From JAWKSY01 sp041402125 (lineage in GTDB: Bacteria; Planctomycetota; GCA-002687715; DRQF01), in contig JAWKSY010000005.1 in the NCBI GenBank assembly GCA_041402125.1, positions 248,001 through 312,000 of the forward strand: a DNA stretch of 64,000 bases, given 5' to 3'. A program made the position numbers and the translations under genes. The notes beneath the pieces were generated by a model that did no database searches, had not been told where the DNA came from, and saw only the letters and a program-made list of their open reading frames with translations. Position 1 is the first letter of the stretch. Every line of letters starts with the position of its first letter. This document shows positions 26,972 to 35,150 of the stretch, piece after piece.

Positions 26972-28291
26972 TCAGTAGCGGTAGTGGTCGGGCTTGAAGG
27001 GTCCCTCGACCGTCACGCCCAGGTACTCGGCCTGGTCGGCGGTGAGCTTCGTGAGCTTCGCTCCGAGCTTGTCGAGGTGAAGGCGCGCCACCTCCTCATC
27101 GAGGTGCTTCGGCAGGACGTAGACCTCGCGCTTGTAGAGCTCCGGCTTGGTGAAGAGCTCGATCTGGGCGAGCACCTGGTTGGCGAAGGAGTTGCTCATC
27201 ACGAAGCTCGGGTGGCCGGTGGCGCAGCCGAGGTTCACGAGGCGACCTTCCGCGAGGAGGATGACGCGCTTGCCGTCGGGCCAGGTGAGCTGGTCGACCT
27301 GGGGCTTGATGGTGTCGCGCGTGATCTTCGCGTCCTTGAAGACCGAGGAGACCTCGATCTCGGTGTCGAAGTGGCCGATGTTGCAGACGATCGCGCCGTC
27401 GCGCATGGCGTCCATGTGCTCGCGACGGATGACGTCCTTGCAGCCGGTCGTGGTGACGAAGATGTCACCCCAGCTCGCCGCCTCCTCCATCGTCACGACC
27501 TGGTGGCCGGCCATGCAGGCCTGGAGCGCGCAGATCGGATCGACCTCGGTCACGTAGACGCGCCCGCCCATGCCGTGGAAGGCCTGGGCGCAGCCCTTGC
27601 CGACGTCACCAAAACCGGCGACGACGCACTTCTTGCCCGAGATCATGACGTCGGTCGCGCGCTTGATGCCGTCGATCAGCGACTCGCGGCAACCGTAGAG
27701 GTTGTCGAACTTCGACTTCGTCACCGAGTCGTTGACGTTGATCGCGGGGACCATGAGCGTGCCCGCCTTCTGCATCTGGTAGAGACGATGGACGCCGGTC
27801 GTCGTCTCCTCGGAGATGCCCCGCACGTCCTTCATGAGCTCGGGGTACTCGTTGTGCATCAGGATCGTGAGGTCGCCGCCGTCGTCGAGGATCATGTTCG
27901 GTCGCCAGCCGTCGGGGCCGACGATCGTCTGACGGATGCACCAGTCGTACTCCTCCTCGGTCTCGCCCTTCCAGGCGAAGACCGGGATGCCGGCCGCGGC
28001 CATCGCGGCGGCCGCGTGATCCTGCGTCGAGAAGATGTTGCAGGACGACCAGCGGACGGTCGCGCCGAGATCGACGAGCGTCTCCATCAGGACCGCGGTC
28101 TGGATCGTCATGTGGAGGCAGCCCGCGATGCGCGCGCCGGCCAGCGGCTGCTCGGCCTTGTACTTCGCGCGGACCGACATCAGTCCGGGCATCTCGTTCT
28201 CGGCGAGCGCGATCTCCTTGCGGCCCCAGCCGGCGAGATCGATGTCTCGCACCTTGTAGTCGAATCCCTTTTCGGCGGCGATCTGGCTCAT
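26972..28291 (-). CDS. ahcY: Adenosylhomocysteinase
   Basis: A 439-residue NAD-dependent enzyme that splits S-adenosylhomocysteine into adenosine and homocysteine, keeping the methyl cycle running in the cytoplasm. Diagnostic segments are present: 'HMTIQTAVLMETLVDLGA', 'SSCNIFSTQDHAAAA', 'NVNDSVTKSKFDN', the dinucleotide motif 'GFGDVGKGCAQAFHGMG', 'NIGHFDTEIE', and the conserved C-terminus 'KPDHYRY'. Length is normal for bacterial members. The ATG (MSQIAAEKG) lies 4 bp after the stop of the ArsR-methyltransferase gene, so the pair is one operon with the regulator first. Confidence 0.97.
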   Translation of the reverse strand: MSQIAAEKGFDYKVRDIDLAGWGRKEIALAENEMPGLMSVRAKYKAEQPLAGARIAGCLHMTIQTAVLMETLVDLGATVRWSSCNIFSTQDHAAAAMAAAGIPVFAWKGETEEEYDWCIRQTIVGPDGWRPNMILDDGGDLTILMHNEYPELMKDVRGISEETTTGVHRLYQMQKAGTLMVPAINVNDSVTKSKFDNLYGCRESLIDGIKRATDVMISGKKCVVAGFGDVGKGCAQAFHGMGGRVYVTEVDPICALQACMAGHQVVTMEEAASWGDIFVTTTGCKDVIRREHMDAMRDGAIVCNIGHFDTEIEVSSVFKDAKITRDTIKPQVDQLTWPDGKRVILLAEGRLVNLGCATGHPSFVMSNSFANQVLAQIELFTKPELYKREVYVLPKHLDEEVARLHLDKLGAKLTKLTADQAEYLGVTVEGPFKPDHYRY

Positions 28292-28295
28292 CGGT

Positions 28296-29291
28296 TCAAT
28301 CCTCGTTCGGGTGCGGCGTACGACCGCTGATGACGAAAACTTCGAGGCCCGACGCGAGGCCGGACCGGTCACGGGACGCGTCCCGGGCGAACGGGCGCGT
28401 TTCGATCCTGATGTCCCGGAAGCCCGCCGCTCGCATGGAGGCGGCGAGCTCCTCGGGGGCGAACCCCATCCAGAGGTCGGCGTGCTCGTGCTCGAGCCAG
28501 CTCTCCTCGTGGGGGAGGAACTCGGTGATGACGGCGGTGCCGCCGGGGCGCAGGGCGCGCCGCAGGTCGCGGAGGACCGCCTCGGGCGCCGGCGCGTGGT
28601 GCAGCGCGAGGTGCAGCATGGCCGCGTCGGCCTCGCCGTCCCGCACGGGAAGCGAGGCGAAGTCTCCCTCGCGGAACTCGACGTCCCGCAGCCCGTGCTC
28701 CTCCGCCCGCGCGCGGGCCTTCTGGAGCTGGCTCGGGGAGTGGTCGATCGCGATGACGCGCGCGCGCACGCCGGCGAGCTCGGGGAAGAGGTAGCCGCTG
28801 CCGGCGCCGACGTCGAGCACGACGAGGTCGCGCGGGACGAGGCGCGCGAGGGCGAGCGCCTTCAGGTCGTGATCCGCGTAGCGGCCCTGGAACTCGTCCC
28901 AGGTGTGCCCCGCGAGTTCGAAGTGCTCGCGGCTCCGGGCGCGGCGCTCGTCGAGGACGCGGGCGAGGGCTCGACGGTCCTCGGCTGCGAAGGGCTCGTC
29001 GGCGAGGAGCTGGGGCAGCAGATCGGCGAAGGCGCGACCGGCCTCGTCCTCGATCCGTTCCGGGGCCCGGAAACGGTGGAAGACCGCGTTCCCCTGGCGT
29101 CGCGTCGCGAGGAGTCCGCCCTCGCGGAGAACGGCGAGGTGCCGGGAGAGCGTGGACTGCGGGAGCTCGAGGATGCTGGTGAGCTCCGCCACGTTCAGCT
29201 CCTGCTCGGCGAGGAGGCGCAGGATCCGCAGCCGGACTCCCTCGGACAGGCACTTGAACAGCCGGGCGCCGGCGGTCGCATTCGCGCTCAT
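28296..29291 (-). CDS. ArsR-family regulator fused to a SAM-dependent methyltransferase domain (SahR-like)
   Basis: A 331-residue two-domain protein. Residues ~10-80 form an ArsR-type winged helix ('ELNVAELTSILELPQSTLSR' region, wing 'GLLATRRQGNAVFHRF'). Residues ~140-310 form a class I methyltransferase with motif I 'VVLDVGAGSGYLFPEL' and 'REGDFASLPVRDGEADAAML'. Metal-binding cysteines typical of ArsR sensors are absent. It lies 4 bp upstream of ahcY. ArsR-family regulators of the methionine/SAH cycle (SahR) are known in Proteobacteria, so the methyltransferase fold here may sense SAH or SAM rather than methylate. That sensing role is inference; an active methyltransferase remains possible. 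Confidence 0.88.
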   Translation of the reverse strand: MSANATAGARLFKCLSEGVRLRILRLLAEQELNVAELTSILELPQSTLSRHLAVLREGGLLATRRQGNAVFHRFRAPERIEDEAGRAFADLLPQLLADEPFAAEDRRALARVLDERRARSREHFELAGHTWDEFQGRYADHDLKALALARLVPRDLVVLDVGAGSGYLFPELAGVRARVIAIDHSPSQLQKARARAEEHGLRDVEFREGDFASLPVRDGEADAAMLHLALHHAPAPEAVLRDLRRALRPGGTAVITEFLPHEESWLEHEHADLWMGFAPEELAASMRAAGFRDIRIETRPFARDASRDRSGLASGLEVFVISGRTPHPNED

Positions 29292-29346
29292 GTCAGGGGG
29301 TTCCGACGATCCTGGGTCTTCGTGCGGGCCCCCGGCGGGCCCGTTC

Positions 29347-29376
29347 ATCCGAGTATGCGGATAGACGAATATATCG
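29347..29376. promoter_or_regulatory. Candidate operator upstream of the ArsR-methyltransferase/ahcY operon
   Basis: An AT-rich patch in GC-rich DNA, 56-85 bases before the regulator's ATG, holds ATCCG-6-CGGAT (29347-29362) followed by CGAATATATCG (29366-29376), a near-palindrome with CGA/TCG ends. Placement and symmetry fit an ArsR-type autoregulatory site. No known consensus was matched. Confidence 0.4.
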
Positions 29377-29443
29377 GCCGAAGGCGGGGACTCCAAGGAG
29401 TGGCGGCCGGCGATTTCTCGAGGTCGGAACCCGTGAGCGGGGA

Positions 29444-30172
29444 TCAGGCCGTGCGGACGACGACCTCGGGAGGCAGGGCGGCGAGGAGCTGCCGGTAGGC
29501 GGCCGCGACCGCCTCCCCGTCCCGATCCTCGAGCGAGATCCGCACCCGGTAGTCGGCGGGCACGTAGGTGGGGTAGGAGCCGACGCGGACCCCGGACTCG
29601 TCCTCCACCCGGCGGAGGAGCTCGGCCAGATCGCCCTCGTCCAGGCTCACCCAGACCTGACGCGAGAGGATGGGGGTGACGCGGAAGCGCTCGCGGATGC
29701 CGTTGAACTTGGCGCGCATCACCGTGGGCTCGCCGGGGAGGACCCAGACGTTCTCGATCCGCGTGACCGGGAAGGGCAACCCCTCCGACCAGACGAGTTC
29801 GGTGCCTTCGGGGACCGTCGCGAGCCGGAGCCAGGTCTCGTTGACCTTCTCGCCGAAGAAGTCGCGCACGACGCGCTCCATCTCCTCGGAATGGACGAGC
29901 GGACGGTCGAAGGCCGCGGCGACGGCCTCGAAGGTGATGTCGTCGTGTGTCGGTCCGACGCCGCCGGTGGTGAAGACGTGCTCGAATCGCGACGAGAGGA
30001 GCCGGAGCTCGTCCCGAATCTCCTCGAGGACGTCGGGGACGATGCAGACGCGCCGCGTCTCCACCCCGAGCGCCCGGAGTTCGCGCATGAGGAAGGTCGA
30101 GTTGATGTCCTCGACGGAGCCCGAGAGGACCTCGTTCCCGATGACCAGGATTGCCGCGCCGTCCGCTCGCAT
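29444..30172 (-). CDS. CinA-N / MoaB-like molybdopterin-binding domain protein
   Basis: A 242-residue protein with the MoCF-biosynthesis fold: 'AAILVIGNEVLSGSVEDINS' at the N-terminus and 'FTTGGVGPTHDDITFEAVAA' (about 65-86), the signature shared by MoaB, MogA and the N-terminal domain of CinA. The C-terminal ~80 residues resemble the small domain that follows it in single-domain CinA-like proteins, without the nicotinamide-deamidase domain. CinA-type N-domains act as nucleotide pyrophosphatases in some bacteria, and the true substrate here is open. The start was chosen at MRADGAAI, where family similarity begins; AAGAGGA lies a few bases upstream. Its own promoter would lie in the 338-bp divergent spacer. 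Confidence 0.85.
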   Translation of the reverse strand: MRADGAAILVIGNEVLSGSVEDINSTFLMRELRALGVETRRVCIVPDVLEEIRDELRLLSSRFEHVFTTGGVGPTHDDITFEAVAAAFDRPLVHSEEMERVVRDFFGEKVNETWLRLATVPEGTELVWSEGLPFPVTRIENVWVLPGEPTVMRAKFNGIRERFRVTPILSRQVWVSLDEGDLAELLRRVEDESGVRVGSYPTYVPADYRVRISLEDRDGEAVAAAYRQLLAALPPEVVVRTA

Positions 30173-30510
30173 CGCCGTCCTCTTCGACCGTTTCGGTCCC
30201 ATTTTCGCGCCGCGGGCGACGGGACGCAAAGCGGCTCCGCGCCGCGGTGAATTCCGCGCGATTTCGGCAAATTCTCGAACAAGAACGCGGGCCCCGCCGG
30301 GGCGGGAGTTCGACGCACATCGGGCACCCATCGGCATTTCCGTCGATCCGCTTCCGCGTCGTCCGCGGCCCCCGTCCGACGACCGAGGGTGCTCCCTATC
30401 GCGGTGCGGCCCCGAGGACTACGCTGAAAGGGCTCGGAAGGCCCACGCCGCAGGGCGTCCGCGCCGAGCCTCAGGTGCCTATTTCCAGTCCGAGTAGTCC
30501 AGGAGAGATC
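30173..30510. other. Divergent intergenic spacer
   Basis: These 338 bp separate the CinA-like gene from the NIDO-domain gene and must hold both promoters. I see a GC-rich self-complementary block near 30285-30305, a GCAAAGC word near 30227 and an AGGAGAG ribosome site just before the plus-strand gene. No gene or clear promoter pair could be supported. Confidence 0.5.
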
Positions 30511-32013
30511 ATGATGCGACTCCCCGCCCTCGTCGCCATCGCTTGCCTCGTCGGCACGACGGCCTTCGCCCAGAAGCCGGGCAACACCACCCCGATCCAG
30601 CCGCTCGGCACCCCGCCGGCCTGCACCCAGCCCTTCGACACCAGCGCGCTCTGCATCCCGCTCGACGGGAGCTTCCAGGTCGTGCAGTTCGACGGCCCCG
30701 GCGGCAGCGGCTCGGCCCAGGCCGGCGATCCCTGCCAGCTCAACGACGACGACGTCTCGTCCGCGATCCCGCTGCAGTTCGTCTTCGACTTCTTCGGTTC
30801 GCCGAGGACCGAGATCTTCATCAACAACAACGGCAACTGCACCTTCGGCGGCGGCCTGACGACCTTCACGCCCTTCGCCTTCCCCTCCGCTCCCGCCGAG
30901 ATCCTCGCGCCCTTCTTCGGCGACGTCGACACGCGGGGCGGCACGGGTGGCACGGTCTGGTTCCGCAGCGAGCCGAACCGCTTCGTCGTGACCTGGGACC
31001 ACGTCGGCTACTACAACCAGCACGACGATCTCCTGAACACCTTCCAGCTCATCATCACCGACGGCACCGATCCCCTGATCGGCGTCGGCAACAACGTCTG
31101 CTTCTGCTGGGGCGACATGAGCTGGACCACCGGTGACGCTTCCCAGGGTTCCGGCGGCTTCGGCGGCGTCCCGGCCATCGCGGGCGTCAACGCCGGCGAC
31201 GGCGTGAACTTCTTCACCATCGGTCGCTTCGACCACGCCGGCTCCGACTACGACGGCCCCGACGGCAACGTCGACGGCGTCGACTACCTCGACAACAGCG
31301 CGACCTGCTTCAGCGTCGGCAACCAGCTCCCGGGCAACGTGCCGCCGATCGCCACCAACGTTCCCGCCAACAACAAGCTGAACGCCATCGTCGGCGTCCC
31401 GCTGACCTACACCATCGGCTTCATCCCGCCGGAGGACGGTCAGACCATCACTTCGATCAACGTGAACTCGAACGGTCTCGCCGGCTTCATGGTCGATTCG
31501 GTCAACGGCCTCGGCACGCCGAACGCCTCGGTGACCTTCACCTACACGCCGGCGAACTCGGCCGTGGGCATGATGCCGATGATCTCCATCGTCGGCACCG
31601 ACAACGACGCGCAGAACCCGCTGTCGACGACCGTCCCGGTCACCTTCTGTGTCGACGAGTGCTTCATGCTCGGCGGCTTCCAGCCGATCGTGCAGCAGGT
31701 CACCGGCGACGACTTCCTCCGCGTCAACCCGGTCCGCATCGACGGCATGACGCTCGCCAACACCCCGCTCTACGACATCCCGAACATCCCGGGCCTCGTG
31801 GGCTTCCCCGTCTACTTCCAGGCGCTCCTCTACAACCCGGAGGTCTTCCCGACCGACCCGGTCAAGATGTCGCCGCTGGTGAAGGTGACGATCGGCATGG
31901 GCACCGAGATCCTCGGCCCGTCGACCGGTCTCGTCGTCTTCCCGCACAACCAGACGGGAATCTTCAACCCGGGCGAGCAGATCGACCTGGGCTTCTCGAT
32001 CGTCGGCTTCTGA
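30511..32013 (+). CDS. Secreted NIDO (nidogen-like) domain protein
   Basis: A 500-residue protein with a signal peptide (MMRLPALVAIACLVGTTAFA). After a cysteine-containing segment comes a NIDO-type domain at about 90-270: 'EIFINNNGNCTFGGGL', 'EILAPFFGDVDTRGG', 'VWFRSEPNRFVVTWDHVGYY', 'NTFQLIITDG', then 'AIAGVNAGDGVNFFTIGRFD'. An Ig/cadherin-like beta domain (about 285-385) and a beta-rich C-terminal module follow. Codon choice is even more biased (almost all C/G-ending, many Asn/Asp AAC/GAC) than its neighbours, which suggests high expression. A good AGGAGAG ribosome site precedes the ATG pair. It is probably an abundant envelope or matrix protein; its binding partner is unknown. Confidence 0.85.
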   Translation: MMRLPALVAIACLVGTTAFAQKPGNTTPIQPLGTPPACTQPFDTSALCIPLDGSFQVVQFDGPGGSGSAQAGDPCQLNDDDVSSAIPLQFVFDFFGSPRTEIFINNNGNCTFGGGLTTFTPFAFPSAPAEILAPFFGDVDTRGGTGGTVWFRSEPNRFVVTWDHVGYYNQHDDLLNTFQLIITDGTDPLIGVGNNVCFCWGDMSWTTGDASQGSGGFGGVPAIAGVNAGDGVNFFTIGRFDHAGSDYDGPDGNVDGVDYLDNSATCFSVGNQLPGNVPPIATNVPANNKLNAIVGVPLTYTIGFIPPEDGQTITSINVNSNGLAGFMVDSVNGLGTPNASVTFTYTPANSAVGMMPMISIVGTDNDAQNPLSTTVPVTFCVDECFMLGGFQPIVQQVTGDDFLRVNPVRIDGMTLANTPLYDIPNIPGLVGFPVYFQALLYNPEVFPTDPVKMSPLVKVTIGMGTEILGPSTGLVVFPHNQTGIFNPGEQIDLGFSIVGF

Positions 32014-32041
32014 TCGCCGCGCTCCGAGAACGATGTCTGGC

Positions 32042-32070
32042 GGGGGCGCGGATCCCGGATCCGCGCCCCC
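32042..32070 (+). terminator. Hairpin after the NIDO gene
   Basis: A perfect 14-bp inverted repeat (32042-32055 with 32057-32070) begins 29 bases after the stop codon. Only a short mixed A/T stretch follows, but position and strength fit a transcription terminator. Confidence 0.6.
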
Positions 32071-32076
32071 GCTTCT

Positions 32077-32153
32077 TGAATAAAAGGGGTCAGACCCCAT
32101 TTATTCAAAAAGGGGCCATTCATGAATAAATGGGGTCTGACCCCATTTATTCA
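32077..32153. repeat. Inverted pair of 31-bp palindromes with core GGGGTCNGACCCC
   Basis: Two 31-base units (32077-32107 and 32123-32153) face each other across 15 bases. Each starts TGAATAAA, ends ATTTATTCA and has a GGGGTC-N-GACCCC core. The second is a perfect 15-bp stem around one base; the first has a single mismatch. The AT-rich ends differ sharply from local composition. The layout resembles REP/REPIN elements mobilised by RAYT transposases, none of which is encoded in this window. Confidence 0.85.
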
Positions 32154-32563
32154 CGAGCGCGGCGGCGGCCGAGGAACTCGGCCGCGAGCACCAGGAGCGC
32201 GAAGACGATTCCGGGGACCGCGAGGAAGCGGAGGCCGTCCCGCGTCGCGCCGAAGGCGCCGAGGCCGAGGGCCGCGAGTGCGGTCGCGGTGAGGACCGGC
32301 TTCGGGGCCGCGCTGCGCGCGAACCAGAAGACGCCGAGCACGCCGACCACGACCAGCGTGAAGTAGCCGAAGACCGCGCGTCCCTCGTCGGTCAGCTCGA
32401 GCGGCGTGCCCCCGGGGCCCATCGTCCCGTCGGTCAGGGGGCGGAACGAGGTCTTCACGGCGGCCGCGCCCAGCACCCCGAGCTGGAGCAGCCCGAAGGC
32501 GATCGCGAGGCGCAGGGGCCGGCGGCGGGCGTAGGCCAGAAGAGGTGAGTCCGGGGCGTTCAT
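32147..32563 (-). CDS. Small integral membrane protein
   Basis: A 138-residue protein with about four hydrophobic segments: 'LAIAFGLLQLGVLGAAAV', 'VFGYFTLVVVGVLGVFWF', 'VLTATALAALGLGAFG' and 'FLAVPGIVFALLVLAAEFLG'. It carries no recognised domain. The TAA stop codon lies inside the adjacent palindromic repeat, so the original C-terminus may have been altered by insertion of that repeat. It is transcribed away from hemE across a spacer of about 135 bp. Confidence 0.65.
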   Translation of the reverse strand: MNAPDSPLLAYARRRPLRLAIAFGLLQLGVLGAAAVKTSFRPLTDGTMGPGGTPLELTDEGRAVFGYFTLVVVGVLGVFWFARSAAPKPVLTATALAALGLGAFGATRDGLRFLAVPGIVFALLVLAAEFLGRRRARE

Positions 32564-32664
32564 GGCTCCGTCTTACCATCGGCGGCTCCCGCCGCGTACC
32601 GTCGCCCGGCGGACCGCCCGCCCTCGTCCGCCGCGGACCCGCCCGGGACCGGCGCCCCCCGGTT

Positions 32665-32691
32665 TTGAATCCGGGCCGGGTTGGCTACCTT
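32665..32691 (+). promoter_or_regulatory. Candidate promoter of the hem operon, giving a leaderless mRNA
   Basis: TTGAAT (32665-32670) and TACCTT (32686-32691) lie 15 bases apart. With the -10 ending six bases before the hemE ATG, the start point would fall at or next to the ATG. No Shine-Dalgarno sequence is visible upstream, which fits leaderless translation. Confidence 0.45.
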
Positions 32692-32697
32692 CGCGTC

Positions 32698-33747
32698 ATG
32701 AACGCCTCCCCCGAACTCTCGCCCCGCGAGCGCTTTCTCCGCGCGTGTCGTTGCCGCGTCGTCGACCGGACGCCCGGATGGCTCATGCGGCAGGCCGGCC
32801 GCTACATGGAGGAGTACCAGGCGGTCCGCCGTGGTCGCTCCTTCCTCGAACTCTGCAAGTCCCCCGAGCTCTGCCGGGACGTGACGATGCAGCCCATCGA
32901 CGTCCTGGGACTCGAGACGGCGATCGTCTTCTCGGACATCCTCCTGCCCTGCGAGGCCATGGGGCAGTCCCTGGTCTTCGAGGAGAAGCGGGGGCCCGTC
33001 CTCGGTCCCGTCGTCCGGGATCGCGCGGCGGTCGAGGGCCTGCGGGACTTCGAGGCGGCGCGCGCGACGCCCTGGCCGGCGGAGACGATCCGCCTCCTCC
33101 GCGAGCCCCTGGGGCCCGACCGCGCGCTCATCGGCTTCTGCGGCGCGCCGTTCACGATGGCGGCCTACATGGTCGAGGGCGGCGGCTCGCGTCAGTTCGA
33201 GAACGTCAAGCGGATGATGTGGGGCGAGCCCGAGACCCTCGAGCTGCTCCTCGAGCGGATCACCGACAACCTCATCGGCTACCTGCGGGCGCAGATCGAG
33301 GCCGGGGCCGACGCGGTCCAGATCTTCGACTCCTGGGCCGGCACGCTCGACCAGGCCGCCTACCAGCGCTTCGCCCACCAGTGGACGGCGAAGCTCATCC
33401 GCGGCGTCGCGGATCTCGGCGCGCCGGTGATCTCCTACGTCAACGGTTGCGACCACCTCCTCGAGATCATGGCCGGGAGCGGCGCCGACGTCGTCGCCAT
33501 CGACTGGCGCGTCGATCCGGGCGAGGCCCTGATGCGGGTCGGCGGCCAGGTCGCGATCCAGGGCAACCTCGATCCCACCGCGCTCCTCGCGACCCCGGAA
33601 GTCGCGGCGCGCGAGACCCGCCGGACGCTCGAAGCCTTCGCCGGCGCGCCCGGCTACATCTTCAACGTCGGGTCGGGAGTCCTGCAGTGGACGCCCGTCG
33701 CCTGCGCCGAGGCGGTCGTCCGGACCCTGCGGTCCTGGGGGTCCTGA
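32698..33747 (+). CDS. hemE: Uroporphyrinogen decarboxylase
   Basis: A 349-residue cytoplasmic enzyme that decarboxylates uroporphyrinogen III to coproporphyrinogen III. Family motifs are 'PGWLMRQAGRYMEEYQ', 'FSDILLP', 'GFCGAPFTMAAYMVEGGGS' and 'QIFDSWAGTL', so the residues equivalent to human Arg37, Asp86, Tyr164 and Ser219 are present. The C-terminal motif, normally NLGHG, reads NVGSG, with Ser326 replacing a highly conserved His. It is the first gene of the hem operon, 14 bp before hemG. Its ATG sits almost at the predicted transcription start. Confidence 0.95.
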   Translation: MNASPELSPRERFLRACRCRVVDRTPGWLMRQAGRYMEEYQAVRRGRSFLELCKSPELCRDVTMQPIDVLGLETAIVFSDILLPCEAMGQSLVFEEKRGPVLGPVVRDRAAVEGLRDFEAARATPWPAETIRLLREPLGPDRALIGFCGAPFTMAAYMVEGGGSRQFENVKRMMWGEPETLELLLERITDNLIGYLRAQIEAGADAVQIFDSWAGTLDQAAYQRFAHQWTAKLIRGVADLGAPVISYVNGCDHLLEIMAGSGADVVAIDWRVDPGEALMRVGGQVAIQGNLDPTALLATPEVAARETRRTLEAFAGAPGYIFNVGSGVLQWTPVACAEAVVRTLRSWGS

Positions 33748-33761
33748 ACGAGGGAGCCGGC

Positions 33762-35150
33762 ATGATCGTCGTCATCGGCGCGGGAATCTCGGGACTGGCG
33801 GCGGCGCACGAACTCGCCGAGCGCGGCGAGGAGGTCCTCGTCCTCGAGCGATCGGATCGCGCCGGCGGTCTCGTCGCCACCGAGCACGTCGACGGTTGCC
33901 TCTTCGAGCACGGGCCCAATTCCGTGCCCGCCTCCGCCGAGCGCATCACGACCCTGGCCCGCGAGCTCGGGATCGAATCCGAGATCACCCACTCCCGCCC
34001 CTCGGCCGCGCGGCGCTTCGTCTTCTACCGCTCGCGTCTGCACCCCGTGCCGACCGGGCCGCGCGCGCTGCTGCGGTCGCAGATCTTCACGCCGCCGCAG
34101 AAGCTCAGGATGCTCGCCGAGCCCTTCATTCCCCGTCGCCGCGGCGCGGATCGGCCCGAGAGCGTCGCCCACTTCATCGCCCGACGCTTCGGCCGGGCGC
34201 CGGCGCGGACGCTCGTCGACGCCTTCGTCTCCGGGATCTACGCCGGCGACGCTCGTCGACTCGGCGTGGACGCGGCCTTCCCCCGCCTCGTCGAGATGGA
34301 GCGCGAGCACGGATCGATCATCCGCGGGATGCGTCGCCGGGCGAAGAAGGCGCGCAAGGAGGGGCGGCCGGCCGCCTCGACCGATCTCATCAGCTTCCGC
34401 GAGGGCTTCGGGCAGCTCATCGACGCCCTCGTCGCGCGCCTCGGTGCGCGCATCCGCCTGAACGCCGAGGTCAGCTCTCTCCGTCCCTGCGACGGCGGCT
34501 ACAAGGTGCTCGTGAACCAGCCCGGCGGCGGGGCGGAGGAGATCTCGTGCCGGGGCGTCGTGATCGCCGCGCCCGCGCGGGCCGCGGGACTCCTCCTCAC
34601 GAAGGTGGCTCCGATGTGCTCGGACCTGCTCTTCGACATCGAGCACGCGCCGCTGCTCGGCATCCACGCCATCTTCGACGCCGAGCAGCTCGACCGCCTC
34701 CCGGCGGCCTTCGGCTTCCTCGTGCCGCGCCCGCAACGGCTTCGGACCCTCGGCTGGCTCTTCCAATCGATGATCTTCGAGGGCCGGGCCCCCGAGGGGA
34801 AAGTCGCCCTGACGGGCTTCTTCGGCGGCGTCCTCGATCCGACGATCCTCGACGCGAGCGAGTCCGCGGTGACCCATCTCGCGCTGGGCGAGCTCTCGAT
34901 GGCGCTGCGGATGGCCTCGATCCCCGAGCCCGAGTACTGGAAGCTCAACGCCTACCGGCCCGGCATCCCGCAGTACGACCTCGGGCACCGCCGGCGGATG
35001 AACGCGATCCGCGCGCTGCTCGAGCCCTCGCCCGGGCTCGCCGTCGTGGGCAACTACATCGGTGGCATCGCGCTCGACGAGTGCGTCCGAAACGGGCGCG
35101 CCGGCGCGGCGGAGGTCGCGGCTGCCGTCGCGCGGAGCGCGACGGCGTGA
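33762..35150 (+). CDS. hemG: Protoporphyrinogen/coproporphyrinogen oxidase (HemY-type)
   Basis: A 462-residue FAD enzyme that oxidises protoporphyrinogen IX (or coproporphyrinogen III in HemY-type routes). The Rossmann motif GAGISG (6-11) is followed by 'LERSDRAGGLVATEHVDG' and 'EHGPNSVP'. 'FVSGIYAGDARRLGVDAAFP' and 'SFREGFGQLIDALVARLG' are typical mid-protein signatures, and 'GNYIGGIALDECVRNGR' closes the FAD site. This is the oxygen-dependent flavoprotein family (often named hemY), not the small flavodoxin-like HemG. The start ATG follows GAGGGAG. The stop overlaps the GTG of the next gene. Confidence 0.93.
   Translation: MIVVIGAGISGLAAAHELAERGEEVLVLERSDRAGGLVATEHVDGCLFEHGPNSVPASAERITTLARELGIESEITHSRPSAARRFVFYRSRLHPVPTGPRALLRSQIFTPPQKLRMLAEPFIPRRRGADRPESVAHFIARRFGRAPARTLVDAFVSGIYAGDARRLGVDAAFPRLVEMEREHGSIIRGMRRRAKKARKEGRPAASTDLISFREGFGQLIDALVARLGARIRLNAEVSSLRPCDGGYKVLVNQPGGGAEEISCRGVVIAAPARAAGLLLTKVAPMCSDLLFDIEHAPLLGIHAIFDAEQLDRLPAAFGFLVPRPQRLRTLGWLFQSMIFEGRAPEGKVALTGFFGGVLDPTILDASESAVTHLALGELSMALRMASIPEPEYWKLNAYRPGIPQYDLGHRRRMNAIRALLEPSPGLAVVGNYIGGIALDECVRNGRAGAAEVAAAVARSATA

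Noticed and set aside
30173..30260. GGGACGCAAAGC near 30220, reminiscent of the second half of the c-di-GMP-I (GEMM) riboswitch core.
   Set aside because: The first half of the motif (CACGCACAGGGCAAACC type) and the tetraloop-receptor arm are absent, so it is probably chance.
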